Below are positions 1 through 6,671 of a stretch of DNA of 8,954 nt, piece after piece. Within the stretch, counting starts at the first letter, position 1; each line of letters opens with the position of its first letter. The translations under genes and the position numbers were made by a program. The stretch comes from SHXR01 sp046160305 (lineage in GTDB: Bacteria > Pseudomonadota > Gammaproteobacteria > Burkholderiales > SG8-39): NCBI GenBank assembly GCA_046160305.1, contig JBJXGX010000150.1, positions 1-8,954 on the forward strand, in the 5' to 3' direction. Under the pieces are notes generated by a model. The model had not been told where the DNA came from. It did not search any database and saw only the letters and a list, made by a program, of their open reading frames with translations.

Positions 1-410
1 TCCACCTCGAGGATGCCCGATGCGTCGGCCGCGGCGAGCAGCTTATCGAATTGCGCAAGAAGCTCCTGTTTGGACTTGAGGCTCGCGCGCAATTCGTCGA
101 GTGAGGCACCGACATCGTCGGCGCGATAGGTTTCATCCACCGGCTTCCAGTTGGATTTGATGAAATCGATCAGCTCGCGTGAACGGTTTGCCGGCACCTT
201 GAGGGTCACCGCGTCGTTGTTGACGACGCTGAAGTAGCCGCCCATGGTCTCCGCTCGCGCGATCGCCGCGGCGGCGGTCTTGTCGCGGTCCGATACCTGG
301 ATGGTCACGCTCGCCCCCACCGTCACTTGCGGCCCGGTCTGCGCGCCAACCGATGCGAAGGCGAGCGCAATCCACGTCACCGCGCACTGTCGCACCATTC
401 GACCGATCAT
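1..410 (-). CDS. DUF4349-like secreted protein, partial (3' end beyond window)
   Basis: The reading frame starts at ATG 410-408 and stays open to the left edge, giving about 136 visible residues. The N-terminus is a typical signal peptide: basic residues (R4, R7), a hydrophobic stretch to about residue 22, and a likely cut after VGA (residue 23). Residues about 29-136 follow the DUF4349 pattern: a beta strand (VTIQV), a helix, GGY, a strand ending in KVPANR, then a D-x-x-x-S-L-x-E-L-x-x-x-L-x-x-K coiled-coil segment. The same order occurs in the gene just upstream, so the two look like diverged paralogues. GGAGG at 417-421 lies 6 nt before the ATG, inside the end of the upstream gene, and the ATG overlaps that gene's stop (ATGA). 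This indicates translational coupling. The molecular role of DUF4349 is not established, and the C-terminus (membrane anchor or not) cannot be seen. The periplasmic location is inferred. Confidence 0.8.
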   Translation of the reverse strand, partial: MIGRMVRQCAVTWIALAFASVGAQTGPQVTVGASVTIQVSDRDKTAAAAIARAETMGGYFSVVNNDAVTLKVPANRSRELIDFIKSNWKPVDETYRADDVGASLDELRASLKSKQELLAQFDKLLAAADASGILEV

Positions 411-1537
411 TTGACGCCTCCACGCAGACTGTTCATGATCTGCGTCTCGTAGCGGAGCTCGCGATCGCCGGACGGAAAAAAGGCTTGCGCGACATACAGC
501 CGGTCGTCCTTGGCCGCTATCGCGACCCAGAAGATGAAGCCCGGTTCTTCGGTGCTGACCAAACGCAGCAAGATGAATTCGCCCGCGCTCTTCTGCTCGA
601 CTTGTGCGAAGCGATCCTGCAGACGCCAGCGCAGCGCATCGAGCCACAACGCGGTCGAGCCTCTGGGTTCATTGCGTCGCTGCTGGGTCGTGAGCGTCAC
701 GCCGTCCGGGCTCGCCGTGGACCAGAGTCTGGTGTTCGCAAGCTCGACCATGCCAACCGGTGTAGTGAGAGAGAATCGGGTGGCGTCGCGGTCGTCGTGG
801 CGGAGGTCCGAGGCGAGCGCACCGACCCATTCGAATCCGCGCACTTCCTGCAGCGGCTGCCCCTCAAATGCCTTGCGACCCTCGACCGCGAGCGCGAGGC
901 GCGAATACTCGACCAGCGTTTGCAGGCGTGCCATGCGGGCCTCGAGGAGCTCGATGTCCGCCGACAGACGTTCCACCTCCCGCAGCAATCGTAGTTTCTC
1001 GTTTTGGTTGGTCGACCGCGCGATCAGGGCGAGCAGGCGGTCCCGCGTCGCCTTGCCCTGTGCGAGGCGCATTGCGACATCGAGAAACTCGTCGGTGACG
1101 TCGCGTGCGGCGAGCGATTTCGCCAGAACTTCGCCAAGGCTTGCCACCTGATCGAAGACCGAACGAAAACGCGCCGCGGGAATCTGCAGCACGACGTTCT
1201 GCGACGTCAACGATTCGACGTAGCCACCTGCCGCGAGCGTCCACTCGGTCGCCTGTTGGAGCGCACGTTGCGGCTGCGTTGCGCGCACGCGGAGCGAGCC
1301 TTCGTGGTGAACCTTGCGCGCCACTGCAGCGACACTCGGTTCGGAGCGGGTGAGCGATCTCGAAGCGGGAGGCGCGCCCGGCGCAGCGGATCGGAGCTGG
1401 CTCACGATGGGACTTGCAGCCGTCGCCTCAAGTGAGACGGCGGAAGGTGCGGTTGCGCTTAATGCGTAGCTTTCGGATCCGGACGTGCTGCATCCGGTGA
1501 CAAGGCACAGCACACAGATCGCGATCAGCCAGCGCAT
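407..1537 (-). CDS. DUF4349 domain lipoprotein with extra C-terminal domain
   Basis: A 376-residue protein whose start is placed at ATG 1537. There the product begins MRWLIAICVLCLVTGCSTSG, a short lipoprotein signal with lipobox LVTGC and the lipidated Cys at residue 16. Ser at +2 predicts sorting to the outer membrane. An in-frame start 53 codons further upstream would bury this signal and is rejected. Residues about 25-75 are low-complexity Ala/Ser/Pro linker. Residues about 78-218 match DUF4349: GGYVES, a strand ending in LQIPAARF, then ARDVTDEFLDV and a long helical hairpin, closing with LVEYSRLALAVE. Family members usually end in a transmembrane helix soon after this point. This one instead continues about 150 residues into a soluble alpha/beta region (about 240-376) that I do not recognise. 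The function is unknown; an envelope-bound structural or sensory role is inferred only. The stop overlaps the next gene's ATG, so the two form an operon. Confidence 0.85.
   Translation of the reverse strand: MRWLIAICVLCLVTGCSTSGSESYALSATAPSAVSLEATAASPIVSQLRSAAPGAPPASRSLTRSEPSVAAVARKVHHEGSLRVRATQPQRALQQATEWTLAAGGYVESLTSQNVVLQIPAARFRSVFDQVASLGEVLAKSLAARDVTDEFLDVAMRLAQGKATRDRLLALIARSTNQNEKLRLLREVERLSADIELLEARMARLQTLVEYSRLALAVEGRKAFEGQPLQEVRGFEWVGALASDLRHDDRDATRFSLTTPVGMVELANTRLWSTASPDGVTLTTQQRRNEPRGSTALWLDALRWRLQDRFAQVEQKSAGEFILLRLVSTEEPGFIFWVAIAAKDDRLYVAQAFFPSGDRELRYETQIMNSLRGGVK
417..421 (-). promoter_or_regulatory. Internal ribosome binding site GGAGG for the downstream DUF4349-like gene
   Basis: On the minus strand GGAGG sits 6 nt before ATG 410. 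It lies within the last codons of the lipoprotein gene (Gly-Gly of the LRGGVK tail). Together with the ATGA overlap it fixes the start of the partial gene and supports coupled translation. Confidence 0.7.
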
Positions 1538-1678
1538 GCGAATCGATGTTCCGGAAGGCGAGCGGGGGAGTGTAACGCACCGCAAATGCCGGCCGCGCTC
1601 GCACCGGATGCGAGGCGATCGGAAAGCGATATAGTCCAAGCAGCCTGGAATGTGGAGAGTAACGTGGAGAGGAATGCA
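1538..1678. promoter_or_regulatory. Divergent intergenic region with dyad and -10-like box
   Basis: This 141-bp gap lies between the divergent lipoprotein gene and the Bug receptor gene and must hold the control region of both. A perfect 6-bp inverted repeat, CTCGCA-N5-TGCGAG, spans 1598-1614. A TATAGT box (5 of 6 to the sigma-70 -10) lies at 1630-1635 on the plus strand, with no convincing -35 at 16-18 bp upstream. The dyad covers the place where the -35 would be, which would suit a regulator-binding site. A strong ribosome site, GGAGAGG at 1666-1672, lies 6 nt before the receptor ATG. On the minus strand I see only a poor TACACT box. The assignments are inferred from pattern alone. Confidence 0.4.
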
Positions 1679-2671
1679 ATGAAAGCCCGAACACACTGCG
1701 CGCGCCGCTGGCCGCTTGGCACATGCGCCGCCGCCATCGCTTTCGTGATGGCGTTGGCCTCACCACTGCTGGTTGCCCAGGAGCTCACCGGCAAGACCGT
1801 TCGAATCGTTGTCCCGTTCGCGGCAGGCGGCATTCTCGATGTGGTTGCACGTTCATATGCCACCGAGCTCGGGCTCGAATTGGGCGCCTCCACCATCGTG
1901 GAAAACCGCCTGGGTGCGGGCGGTGCAATCGCGACGGCAAGCGTGGCGAAGGCTGTCCCCGATGGACAGACATTGTTGTTTACCGGCGGCAGTCACAACA
2001 TCAACGGTTCGCTCTACACCAAATTGCCGTACCACCCGATCAAGGACTTCACCGGCGTTGCGCTCGCCGGGCTTGCCGGCTATGTTGTCATGATCAATGC
2101 AAGCGTTCCGGTGCAAACGATCGCGGAGCTGGTGGCGTATGCAAAGGCGCGCCCGGGTCAGCTCAACTACGGGACGTCGGGGCAAGGCAGTGCCGCGCAT
2201 CTTTCGATGGCCTATCTTGCGACGGTCGCCGGGATCGATATCGTGCAGATCCCGATGAAAGGCATGAACGAGGCGGTCGGCGAAGTGATCGCGGGTCGCT
2301 CCCACGTTATGATCGCCGCGGGCGTGGCGCAGTACGCGAAAGATCCGCGCGTGCGCTTCCTCGCCACCACCGGCGCGGAACGCTCGCGTTTTCTCCCCGA
2401 TCTGCCGACGGTTGCCGAGGCCGGACTCGAAGGCTATGCGTTCGAATCATGGTTGGGGTTGCTCGCCCCGGTGGCGACGCCACGTCCCATCGTCGATCGT
2501 ATCAACGCGGGCATGGCGCGGCTCCTGAAGGACCCGGTCATCATCGAACGCTTCCATCGATCGAGCCTCGAGCCCCGTAACCTCAGCGCGGATGAATTCA
2601 ATCGATTGCTGCGCGAGGATTTCGAGAATATGGCCAAGGTCGTGAAGCTCTCAGGGGCCACGATCCAGTGA
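1679..2671 (+). CDS. Bug/TctC-family periplasmic solute receptor
   Basis: This encodes a 330-residue extracytoplasmic solute-binding protein of the Bug (TctC-like) family, which captures carboxylates and related small molecules in the periplasm. ATG 1679 is chosen because GGAGAGG lies 6 nt upstream and the product then begins with a clear signal peptide (Arg-rich start, hydrophobic residues about 17-32, cut near VA/Q at 33). An in-frame start at 1586 would add 31 residues before it. Family hallmarks are TVRIVVPFAAGGILDVVAR (about 40-58), VENRLGAGG (74-82), PDGQTLL, LNYGTSGQGSAAHL (162-175), FLPDLPTVAEAGL (238-250), and the C-terminal P-x-P-x-VDRIN and FNRLLRED segments. The length is typical. 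No TctA/TctB membrane subunits are nearby, so it is an orphan receptor, as most Bug proteins are. It may work with a distant transporter or a signalling system. The ligand cannot be predicted. Confidence 0.93.
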   Translation: MKARTHCARRWPLGTCAAAIAFVMALASPLLVAQELTGKTVRIVVPFAAGGILDVVARSYATELGLELGASTIVENRLGAGGAIATASVAKAVPDGQTLLFTGGSHNINGSLYTKLPYHPIKDFTGVALAGLAGYVVMINASVPVQTIAELVAYAKARPGQLNYGTSGQGSAAHLSMAYLATVAGIDIVQIPMKGMNEAVGEVIAGRSHVMIAAGVAQYAKDPRVRFLATTGAERSRFLPDLPTVAEAGLEGYAFESWLGLLAPVATPRPIVDRINAGMARLLKDPVIIERFHRSSLEPRNLSADEFNRLLREDFENMAKVVKLSGATIQ

Positions 2672-2765
2672 TCGTTCAGTGCTTTGCCTATTGGTGCGAC
2701 TGCGGGAACGACTGCGCCTGCGCTTCCGGAATGCAACATAACAAAGAACCTGTGAGGATCCGCTG

Positions 2766-3482
2766 ATGAATACCTTGAAGCTTGCACTCGGTATCGTTTT
2801 GCTCGTGGCATTCCCGGCGTGGGGCCAGCAAATCGATCGACTGCAAGGGCTCGTGCAGCACGAATTCCGCCAGCTGTCGGAAGACCTGGGCGGGGCGCTC
2901 AGCTACCGGCCGCAAACGCCCACGACGCCGCTCGGCGTGACCGGCTTTGATATCGGCGTGGCCGTCACCGCGGCAAAGATAAAGAATCTCGATGTGCTCG
3001 AGCGCGCCACCTCCGATCGTGCAAGCAGCACTGTCCTGGTGCCGACCTTGCGCGCGCACAAGGGGTTGCCGTGGGGATTCGATATCGGCGTTGCGGTTGC
3101 CAAGGTGCCCGATAGCAATGTCACCTTCATCGGTGGCGAATGGCGCTATGCAATCGTAGAGGGCAATATTGCGATGCCCGCTGTCGGCCTGCGTGGCAGC
3201 TTCACCCGGCTGGGCGGTGTCGATCAATTGCGATTGAATACCTACGGCCTCGACGTTTCCATCTCCAAGGGCTTTGCCATCGCGACGCCGTATGCCGGCG
3301 TCGGGATTGTCCGGGTCGAGAGCGATCCGCGCGGCGTCGCCGGGTTGACCTCGGAATCGTTCACGTTGAACAAGGGATTCGCCGGTGTCGGATTGAACTT
3401 CGGTCTGGTCAACTTCAACCTCGAAGCCGACCGCACCGGCCCGGTGAACGGCTATAGCGCGAAGGTGAGCTTGCGGTTCTAA
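2766..3482 (+). CDS. Predicted small outer-membrane beta-barrel protein
   Basis: A 238-residue protein with start ATG 2766, preceded by GAGG at 2754-2757 (8 nt spacing). Residues 1-20 form a signal peptide with a likely cut at AWG/QQ. The mature chain begins with a short helical stretch (about 21-42). It then shows repeated amphipathic strands of alternating polar and hydrophobic residues with many Gly and aromatic positions: GFDIGVAV occurs twice (about 60 and 99), followed by GEWRYAIVEG, ISKGFAIATPYAGVG, FAGVGLNFGLVNFNLEADR and the terminal strand YSAKVSLRF. The last residue is Phe, as expected for a substrate of the BAM complex. The estimated barrel is small (about 8-10 strands), but I do not recognise the family by name. 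It lies 94 bp after the Bug receptor gene on the same strand; co-transcription is possible because no terminator is evident between them. A pore or surface role is inferred. Confidence 0.75.
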   Translation: MNTLKLALGIVLLVAFPAWGQQIDRLQGLVQHEFRQLSEDLGGALSYRPQTPTTPLGVTGFDIGVAVTAAKIKNLDVLERATSDRASSTVLVPTLRAHKGLPWGFDIGVAVAKVPDSNVTFIGGEWRYAIVEGNIAMPAVGLRGSFTRLGGVDQLRLNTYGLDVSISKGFAIATPYAGVGIVRVESDPRGVAGLTSESFTLNKGFAGVGLNFGLVNFNLEADRTGPVNGYSAKVSLRF

Positions 3483-3508
3483 GCGCTCACAGGGCGAGGA
3501 GGGCGCAG

Positions 3509-3574
3509 GCGCCTCGATTCGCTGAGAGCGCGAGCGCCTCGATTCGCTGAGAGCGCGAGCGCTTCGATTCGTTG
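3509..3574. repeat. 25-bp tandem repeat (two identical copies plus a decayed third)
   Basis: Two exact head-to-tail copies of a 25-bp unit lie at 3509-3533 and 3534-3558. A third, mutated copy starts at 3559 and is recognisable to about 3574. Each unit contains the mini-palindrome CGCTGAGAGCG. A larger fold is possible over 3508-3538: GGCGCCTCG pairs with CGAGCGCC, with one bulged base, around the inner stem. The repeat starts 27 bp after the stop of the barrel gene, in the convergent gap. There is no T-run, so a classic intrinsic terminator is not shown. It could still be a structured 3' end or a REP-like element. Confidence 0.8.
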
Positions 3575-3597
3575 TGTGTGCGGGCGTTGCAGATGCT

Positions 3598-3620
3598 GCG
3601 GGCGTTGTGGCGCCGCCCGC
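3598..3620 (-). terminator. GC-rich hairpin just after the SH3-like gene (possible terminator)
   Basis: A perfect 7-bp stem, GCGGGCG (3598-3604) with CGCCCGC (3614-3620), encloses a 9-nt loop. It begins 5 nt after the stop codon of the minus-strand gene that ends at 3626. No U-tract follows on the minus strand, so factor-independent termination is uncertain; RNA 3'-end protection is an alternative. Confidence 0.4.
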
Positions 3621-3625
3621 GCACA

Positions 3626-5113
3626 TCAACGAATGCTGAGCGTCTGCTGCTTCCACATCGGGTCTTGCCAGCGCGCGAAGACATCGAGGCCGGCGGGATC
3701 GCGCGCCTGACGTTCGGTAGTCAAGGTGTCCAGGCGAACGATCTCGAAATTGCGTTGATAGCGGCCTTCGCCTCGTGCCTCGCGTGCCACGAGCATTTTG
3801 TTGCCGCCCGGCACCCAGCCCGCGAATTCCGCGTAACCCACATCGGGCATGGTTCTGGCCGGCGGCAGCACCCCGACTGTCCAGCCTTCCTTCCCCTTGC
3901 GGAACACCCACATTTCGCGCCACGAGTCGGTCGGTTGCACGGCGACCGCCAAGGCGTTGCCTTCGCGATTGCTGGTGGCTGATCCCGCCCAGACAATGCC
4001 GTAAGTACAGCGCTGTGCGAGGGGGCGCTCCGCATCATGGGTCGCATCGAGCAGCAGGATGCAGGTCTCGCCTTCATCGCGTGGCAGGGTGGTGATGTAG
4101 GGTCGCTTGCCCGGGGCACCGACATGCGCCGGCTGCGCTGCCCAACGCGATGCACTCACGCGCATCGCGGCGACGTTGTAGGCCTGTAGGTCGTCGTCGG
4201 TGAGCTCGCCCTTGTCGATGCCTGCCAGTTCGGCGAGCGCACGGCTCGCGGCGTGATCGGCCTCTTTGCCCTGGCGCTTGAGCTGATAGGCGAGGCTCGC
4301 CCACACACCGGCGCGGCGCATCAGGACGCGGTTCTTCAGATAGGACGGGAGCGACGCTGCATCAACCTGATCGAGAATGTCGACACTCCAGCCGTCCATG
4401 CGCGCTTTCTCGGTCGGACGCGTTTCATCCGGCATGCATTCCGGGCGTGTCAGGGCAAGTACCGCGCGGGCACGCTGCTCTTGACCCGACGGTCGCGCCA
4501 GCACGCGCCGAAAGGCGTCGCCGTCATAGCAGATCTGCATGCGGCCATTGCGCTCGTTGGTGATGAAGTTGACCCCATGTCGCGTGGCGGTGTCCAGGTG
4601 CGCCGACAAGGTTGCCTGCGCGTTCTTGCCCGGCGCATTGATCGTCGACACACGGTGCGCCAGCCGATCGGCAAACGATGCGAGCGCATCGAGCGCTTCA
4701 AGGCCGGCGTCACCGGTCAGGTCATCAGGTGGCGCAGCCTGAATATAGGCGGCGACCAGTCCGATGCCCAACGCTTCGGCACCCGGCGCATCGCGCAGGA
4801 ACCGCACGACCGACAGCAGTTCGGGTGCGTCCGCCGGGCCGAGGCTGAAGCGTCTCGCTTGGCTGGTGCGCACGTATCCGGCCCGTTCGCGCTTGTAGTC
4901 ATACACCTGCAGGTAGTCCATGCGTTCGCCGCGAACCTCCACTGCTTCGCCCTGCCAAAGGATGGCGTTGGTGCGTGCCGAGTCGCGTGGTGCGGCGCGG
5001 AGCAACGACTGGTCTTGCGTGATGATCGCGATGTCGGTGGTGGCCGCCACGAGCGGCATCGTTGTGGCGATGCCGAGGAACATCGTGACCGATGCGGCGA
5101 GTTGACGAAACAT
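3626..5113 (-). CDS. Secreted protein with N-terminal SH3-like domain, function unknown
   Basis: A 495-residue protein. ATG 5113 is preferred over the in-frame GTG at 5119, because AAGGAG (5119-5124) sits 5 nt before the ATG and overlaps the GTG itself. Residues 1-24 are a signal peptide (MFRQLAASVTMFLGIATT..., cut near VAA/TT). Residues about 26-85 resemble a bacterial SH3-like fold: ITQDQSLLRAAP, a turn, WQGEAVEVRGERMDYLQVYD, and RAGYV at its end. Residues about 95-330 are mainly helical. Residues about 335-495 look beta-rich (ETCILLLDA, YGIVWAGS, MWVFRKGKEGWTVG, FAGWVPGGNKMLVARE, FEIVRLDTLT), possibly part of a beta-propeller-like or WD40-like region. The four cysteines (195, 226, 351, 369) are evenly paired along the chain, which fits periplasmic disulfides. 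Bacterial SH3 domains often bind cell wall, but no binding is shown here. The gene abuts the SPFH gene and is the last in its transcript. Confidence 0.8.
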   Translation of the reverse strand: MFRQLAASVTMFLGIATTMPLVAATTDIAIITQDQSLLRAAPRDSARTNAILWQGEAVEVRGERMDYLQVYDYKRERAGYVRTSQARRFSLGPADAPELLSVVRFLRDAPGAEALGIGLVAAYIQAAPPDDLTGDAGLEALDALASFADRLAHRVSTINAPGKNAQATLSAHLDTATRHGVNFITNERNGRMQICYDGDAFRRVLARPSGQEQRARAVLALTRPECMPDETRPTEKARMDGWSVDILDQVDAASLPSYLKNRVLMRRAGVWASLAYQLKRQGKEADHAASRALAELAGIDKGELTDDDLQAYNVAAMRVSASRWAAQPAHVGAPGKRPYITTLPRDEGETCILLLDATHDAERPLAQRCTYGIVWAGSATSNREGNALAVAVQPTDSWREMWVFRKGKEGWTVGVLPPARTMPDVGYAEFAGWVPGGNKMLVAREARGEGRYQRNFEIVRLDTLTTERQARDPAGLDVFARWQDPMWKQQTLSIR

Positions 5114-5115
5114 GC

Positions 5116-6399
5116 TCACTCCTTCTCGGTTGATTGCGCGGTTGCTTGTGCGCCTGCACCAGCGACCAGTTTGTGTCCGCCCAATAGTGCGGAGGCGATG
5201 AATCCACCGTCCGAGGGCGGCGGGGCGATGATTACCTGGATCTTGTCCGCGAGCTTGTCCGCCAGAGTCTTCTGGATGAGCAGCGGGTGGCGTGTGACCA
5301 GCGCGCCTTCGCGCGCCATTTGCTCGGCGTTCACCTTGCCGACGCGCTCCAATCGATAGACTTCGGCATCGGCGAGCTTTTGCCTGGATTCGGCTTCGCC
5401 ACCGGCCTCGATCCTGCGTGCCTGTGCGCTGCCCTCGGCGGCACGGATGCGGGACACTTTCTCTGCTTCGGCTTCGAGCTGGCGCTGTTCGATCTGACGT
5501 TGTTTGAACGGCAGTACGTGCTTCATCGCTTCTTCCTGCGATTTCGCGGCGATGATCTGCTCGCGTCCCGCTGCTTCCGCGGATTTCTCGCGCCGCACTT
5601 TGTCCGCTTCGCCGTCCAGCTCCATTTCCTTGACGCGTTTGTCCTTGAGCTCGAGCGTGTAGCGCATTTTCGCCGTCGCCAGCTCTTCGGCGAGGAGGCC
5701 GTCCATGCCGCGCCGATAGTCGGCAGGCAGGTCGACTTTGCCCATCAGTACACCGCGAAGCAGAATGCCGTCGGTCGCGAATCTGGGCCCAAGCTCCGAT
5801 TCGATTGCCTGCTGAATCTCGGCGCGCCGGGTCGAAAAAATCTCGCGCGTCGTGTAGCGCGCGAAGACCTTGTAGATCACCCCTTGCACGGCCGGCTCGA
5901 CGATTTCGCCTCCGACGTTATCAGGCAGATTCTTCGCGATTGCGGAAAGCTTGGTGGGATCGAGCGCGTAGCGCACCGAGAGATCGACGCCCAACGACAG
6001 TCCTTCCAGCGACTGGATGGGTGCCTGACCGGTCGCACTACCCATCTGTGTCGGCCGATAGGTGTGGTCGCGCACCGAGAACCGGCGCATATCGTGTAGA
6101 CCGGGGAGCACAAACAGCGTTCCATCCTGCCATTCGGTCACGCTTCCGGTGAATAGGTTTGTGCGAACGCCGACTTCACCACGGCCGATACTTTTCAGCG
6201 GCGGATGCTGGTAAAGAACGTAGGCAATTCCGCCCGCGATGCCAAGGAGCGCGAGTGTGCCTTTGATCGCGGTGACACTGTTGATCGTGGTGCGCGCGCC
6301 GTCGGCGGCGGTGTTCGTGAGCGCTGGCCCGAGTCGTGTCGTCGATTTCGCGACGGCATCGCGGATCGATCGAATCAGAGCATTCATCCGTTGCAACAT
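5116..6399 (-). CDS. SPFH/prohibitin-type membrane protein
   Basis: A 427-residue protein starting at ATG 6399, directly after an A-G7 ribosome site (6403-6410). An in-frame start 16 codons upstream has no comparable site. An N-terminal helical region (1-45) leads to one hydrophobic segment, about residues 46-64 (IKGTLALLGIAGGIAYVLY), a likely membrane anchor. The SPFH (prohibitin homology) domain follows, about 68-245: GEVGVRTNLFTGSV, GTLFVLPGLHDMRRFSVRDHTY, LSLGVDLSVRYALDP, then AVQGVIYKVFARYTTREIFSTRRAEI and GILLRGVLMGKVDLP. Residues about 235-365 are a charged Glu/Lys/Ala/Arg coiled coil (EAEKVSRIRAAEGSAQARRI), and the C-terminus is Gly/Ala-rich. SPFH proteins oligomerise into membrane scaffolds that hold or restrain proteases and other partners. 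A scaffold role for its neighbours is inferred. It is co-transcribed with the SH3-like gene downstream. It differs from HflK/HflC, and no protease pair such as NfeD is adjacent. Confidence 0.9.
   Translation of the reverse strand: MLQRMNALIRSIRDAVAKSTTRLGPALTNTAADGARTTINSVTAIKGTLALLGIAGGIAYVLYQHPPLKSIGRGEVGVRTNLFTGSVTEWQDGTLFVLPGLHDMRRFSVRDHTYRPTQMGSATGQAPIQSLEGLSLGVDLSVRYALDPTKLSAIAKNLPDNVGGEIVEPAVQGVIYKVFARYTTREIFSTRRAEIQQAIESELGPRFATDGILLRGVLMGKVDLPADYRRGMDGLLAEELATAKMRYTLELKDKRVKEMELDGEADKVRREKSAEAAGREQIIAAKSQEEAMKHVLPFKQRQIEQRQLEAEAEKVSRIRAAEGSAQARRIEAGGEAESRQKLADAEVYRLERVGKVNAEQMAREGALVTRHPLLIQKTLADKLADKIQVIIAPPPSDGGFIASALLGGHKLVAGAGAQATAQSTEKE
5119..5124 (-). promoter_or_regulatory. 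Ribosome binding site AAGGAG deciding the SH3-like gene start
   Basis: AAGGAG on the minus strand overlaps the last bases of the SPFH gene and lies 5 nt before ATG 5113. The upstream GTG at 5119 begins inside this motif, so the ATG is the credible start. The two reading frames are separated by only 2 nt (TGA-GC-ATG). Confidence 0.75.
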
Positions 6400-6671
6400 G
6401 ATCCCCCCCTGGTTATGCGCGATAGATGCTGCTACCGGCACCACCATTACAACCAGGCAATGCGTTGCGCGAATGGGAGATTGATGGAGAGATGCTGATC
6501 AAATCTGGCGAAACCATGGCAGGCGGTTGCGCGACCGCTGAAGGGATCGGGGAGGCCGGGCCACGACGGCACGAGCACATGAGCACACGACCACACTGTG
6601 GGCGCAACGATTGCGACGGGAATAATGTAAGCCCGTCGCGCTCGTCCCGCCGCCGTGTTTGCCTTTGTGCG
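6400..6671. other. 272-bp gap between the caspase-fusion gene and the SPFH gene
   Basis: No convincing gene is seen here; the open frames crossing it are tails of overlaps with neighbours. It contains a perfect 8-bp hairpin (6613-6639), a small inverted repeat GCGGT-N6-ACCGC (6523-6538), the palindrome CCACA-C-TGTGG (about 6590-6600), and two close copies of GAGCACA near 6573-6588. On the minus strand no strong sigma-70 promoter is visible before the SPFH gene. The gap is long enough to hold a promoter of its own, so transcriptional linkage of the two genes is unresolved. Confidence 0.5.
6613..6639 (-). terminator. Perfect 8-bp hairpin downstream of the caspase-fusion gene
   Basis: GCGACGGG (6613-6620) pairs exactly with CCCGTCGC (6632-6639) around an AT-rich 11-nt loop. 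It begins 32 nt after the TAG stop at 6672-6674. No U-run follows on the minus strand, so an intrinsic terminator is not proven. A partial terminator or an mRNA-stabilising 3' structure that lowers SPFH read-through is plausible. Confidence 0.4.

Noticed and set aside
1538..1696. 53-codon upstream extension of the DUF4349 lipoprotein
   Set aside because: It would place the lipoprotein signal in the interior of the protein; the ATG at 1537 gives a perfect lipobox.
3509..3574. CRISPR array
   Set aside because: The copies are directly adjacent with no spacers and there are no cas genes.
2688..3923. A 411-codon open frame on the minus strand opposite the beta-barrel gene
   Set aside because: It lies antisense to a gene with signal peptide, ribosome site and terminal Phe, spans the tandem repeat, runs into the end of the SH3-like gene in another frame, and its product is Arg/Ala/Gln-rich without any fold pattern. 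It is a GC-rich shadow.
4253..5359. A 368-codon plus-strand open frame over the SH3-like gene
   Set aside because: Antisense shadow; the minus-strand frame has a signal peptide, ribosome site and domain pattern, while this product shows low-complexity Arg/Ala/His composition.
5287..6099. A 270-codon plus-strand open frame over the SPFH gene
   Set aside because: Antisense shadow of the clear SPFH and coiled-coil frame.
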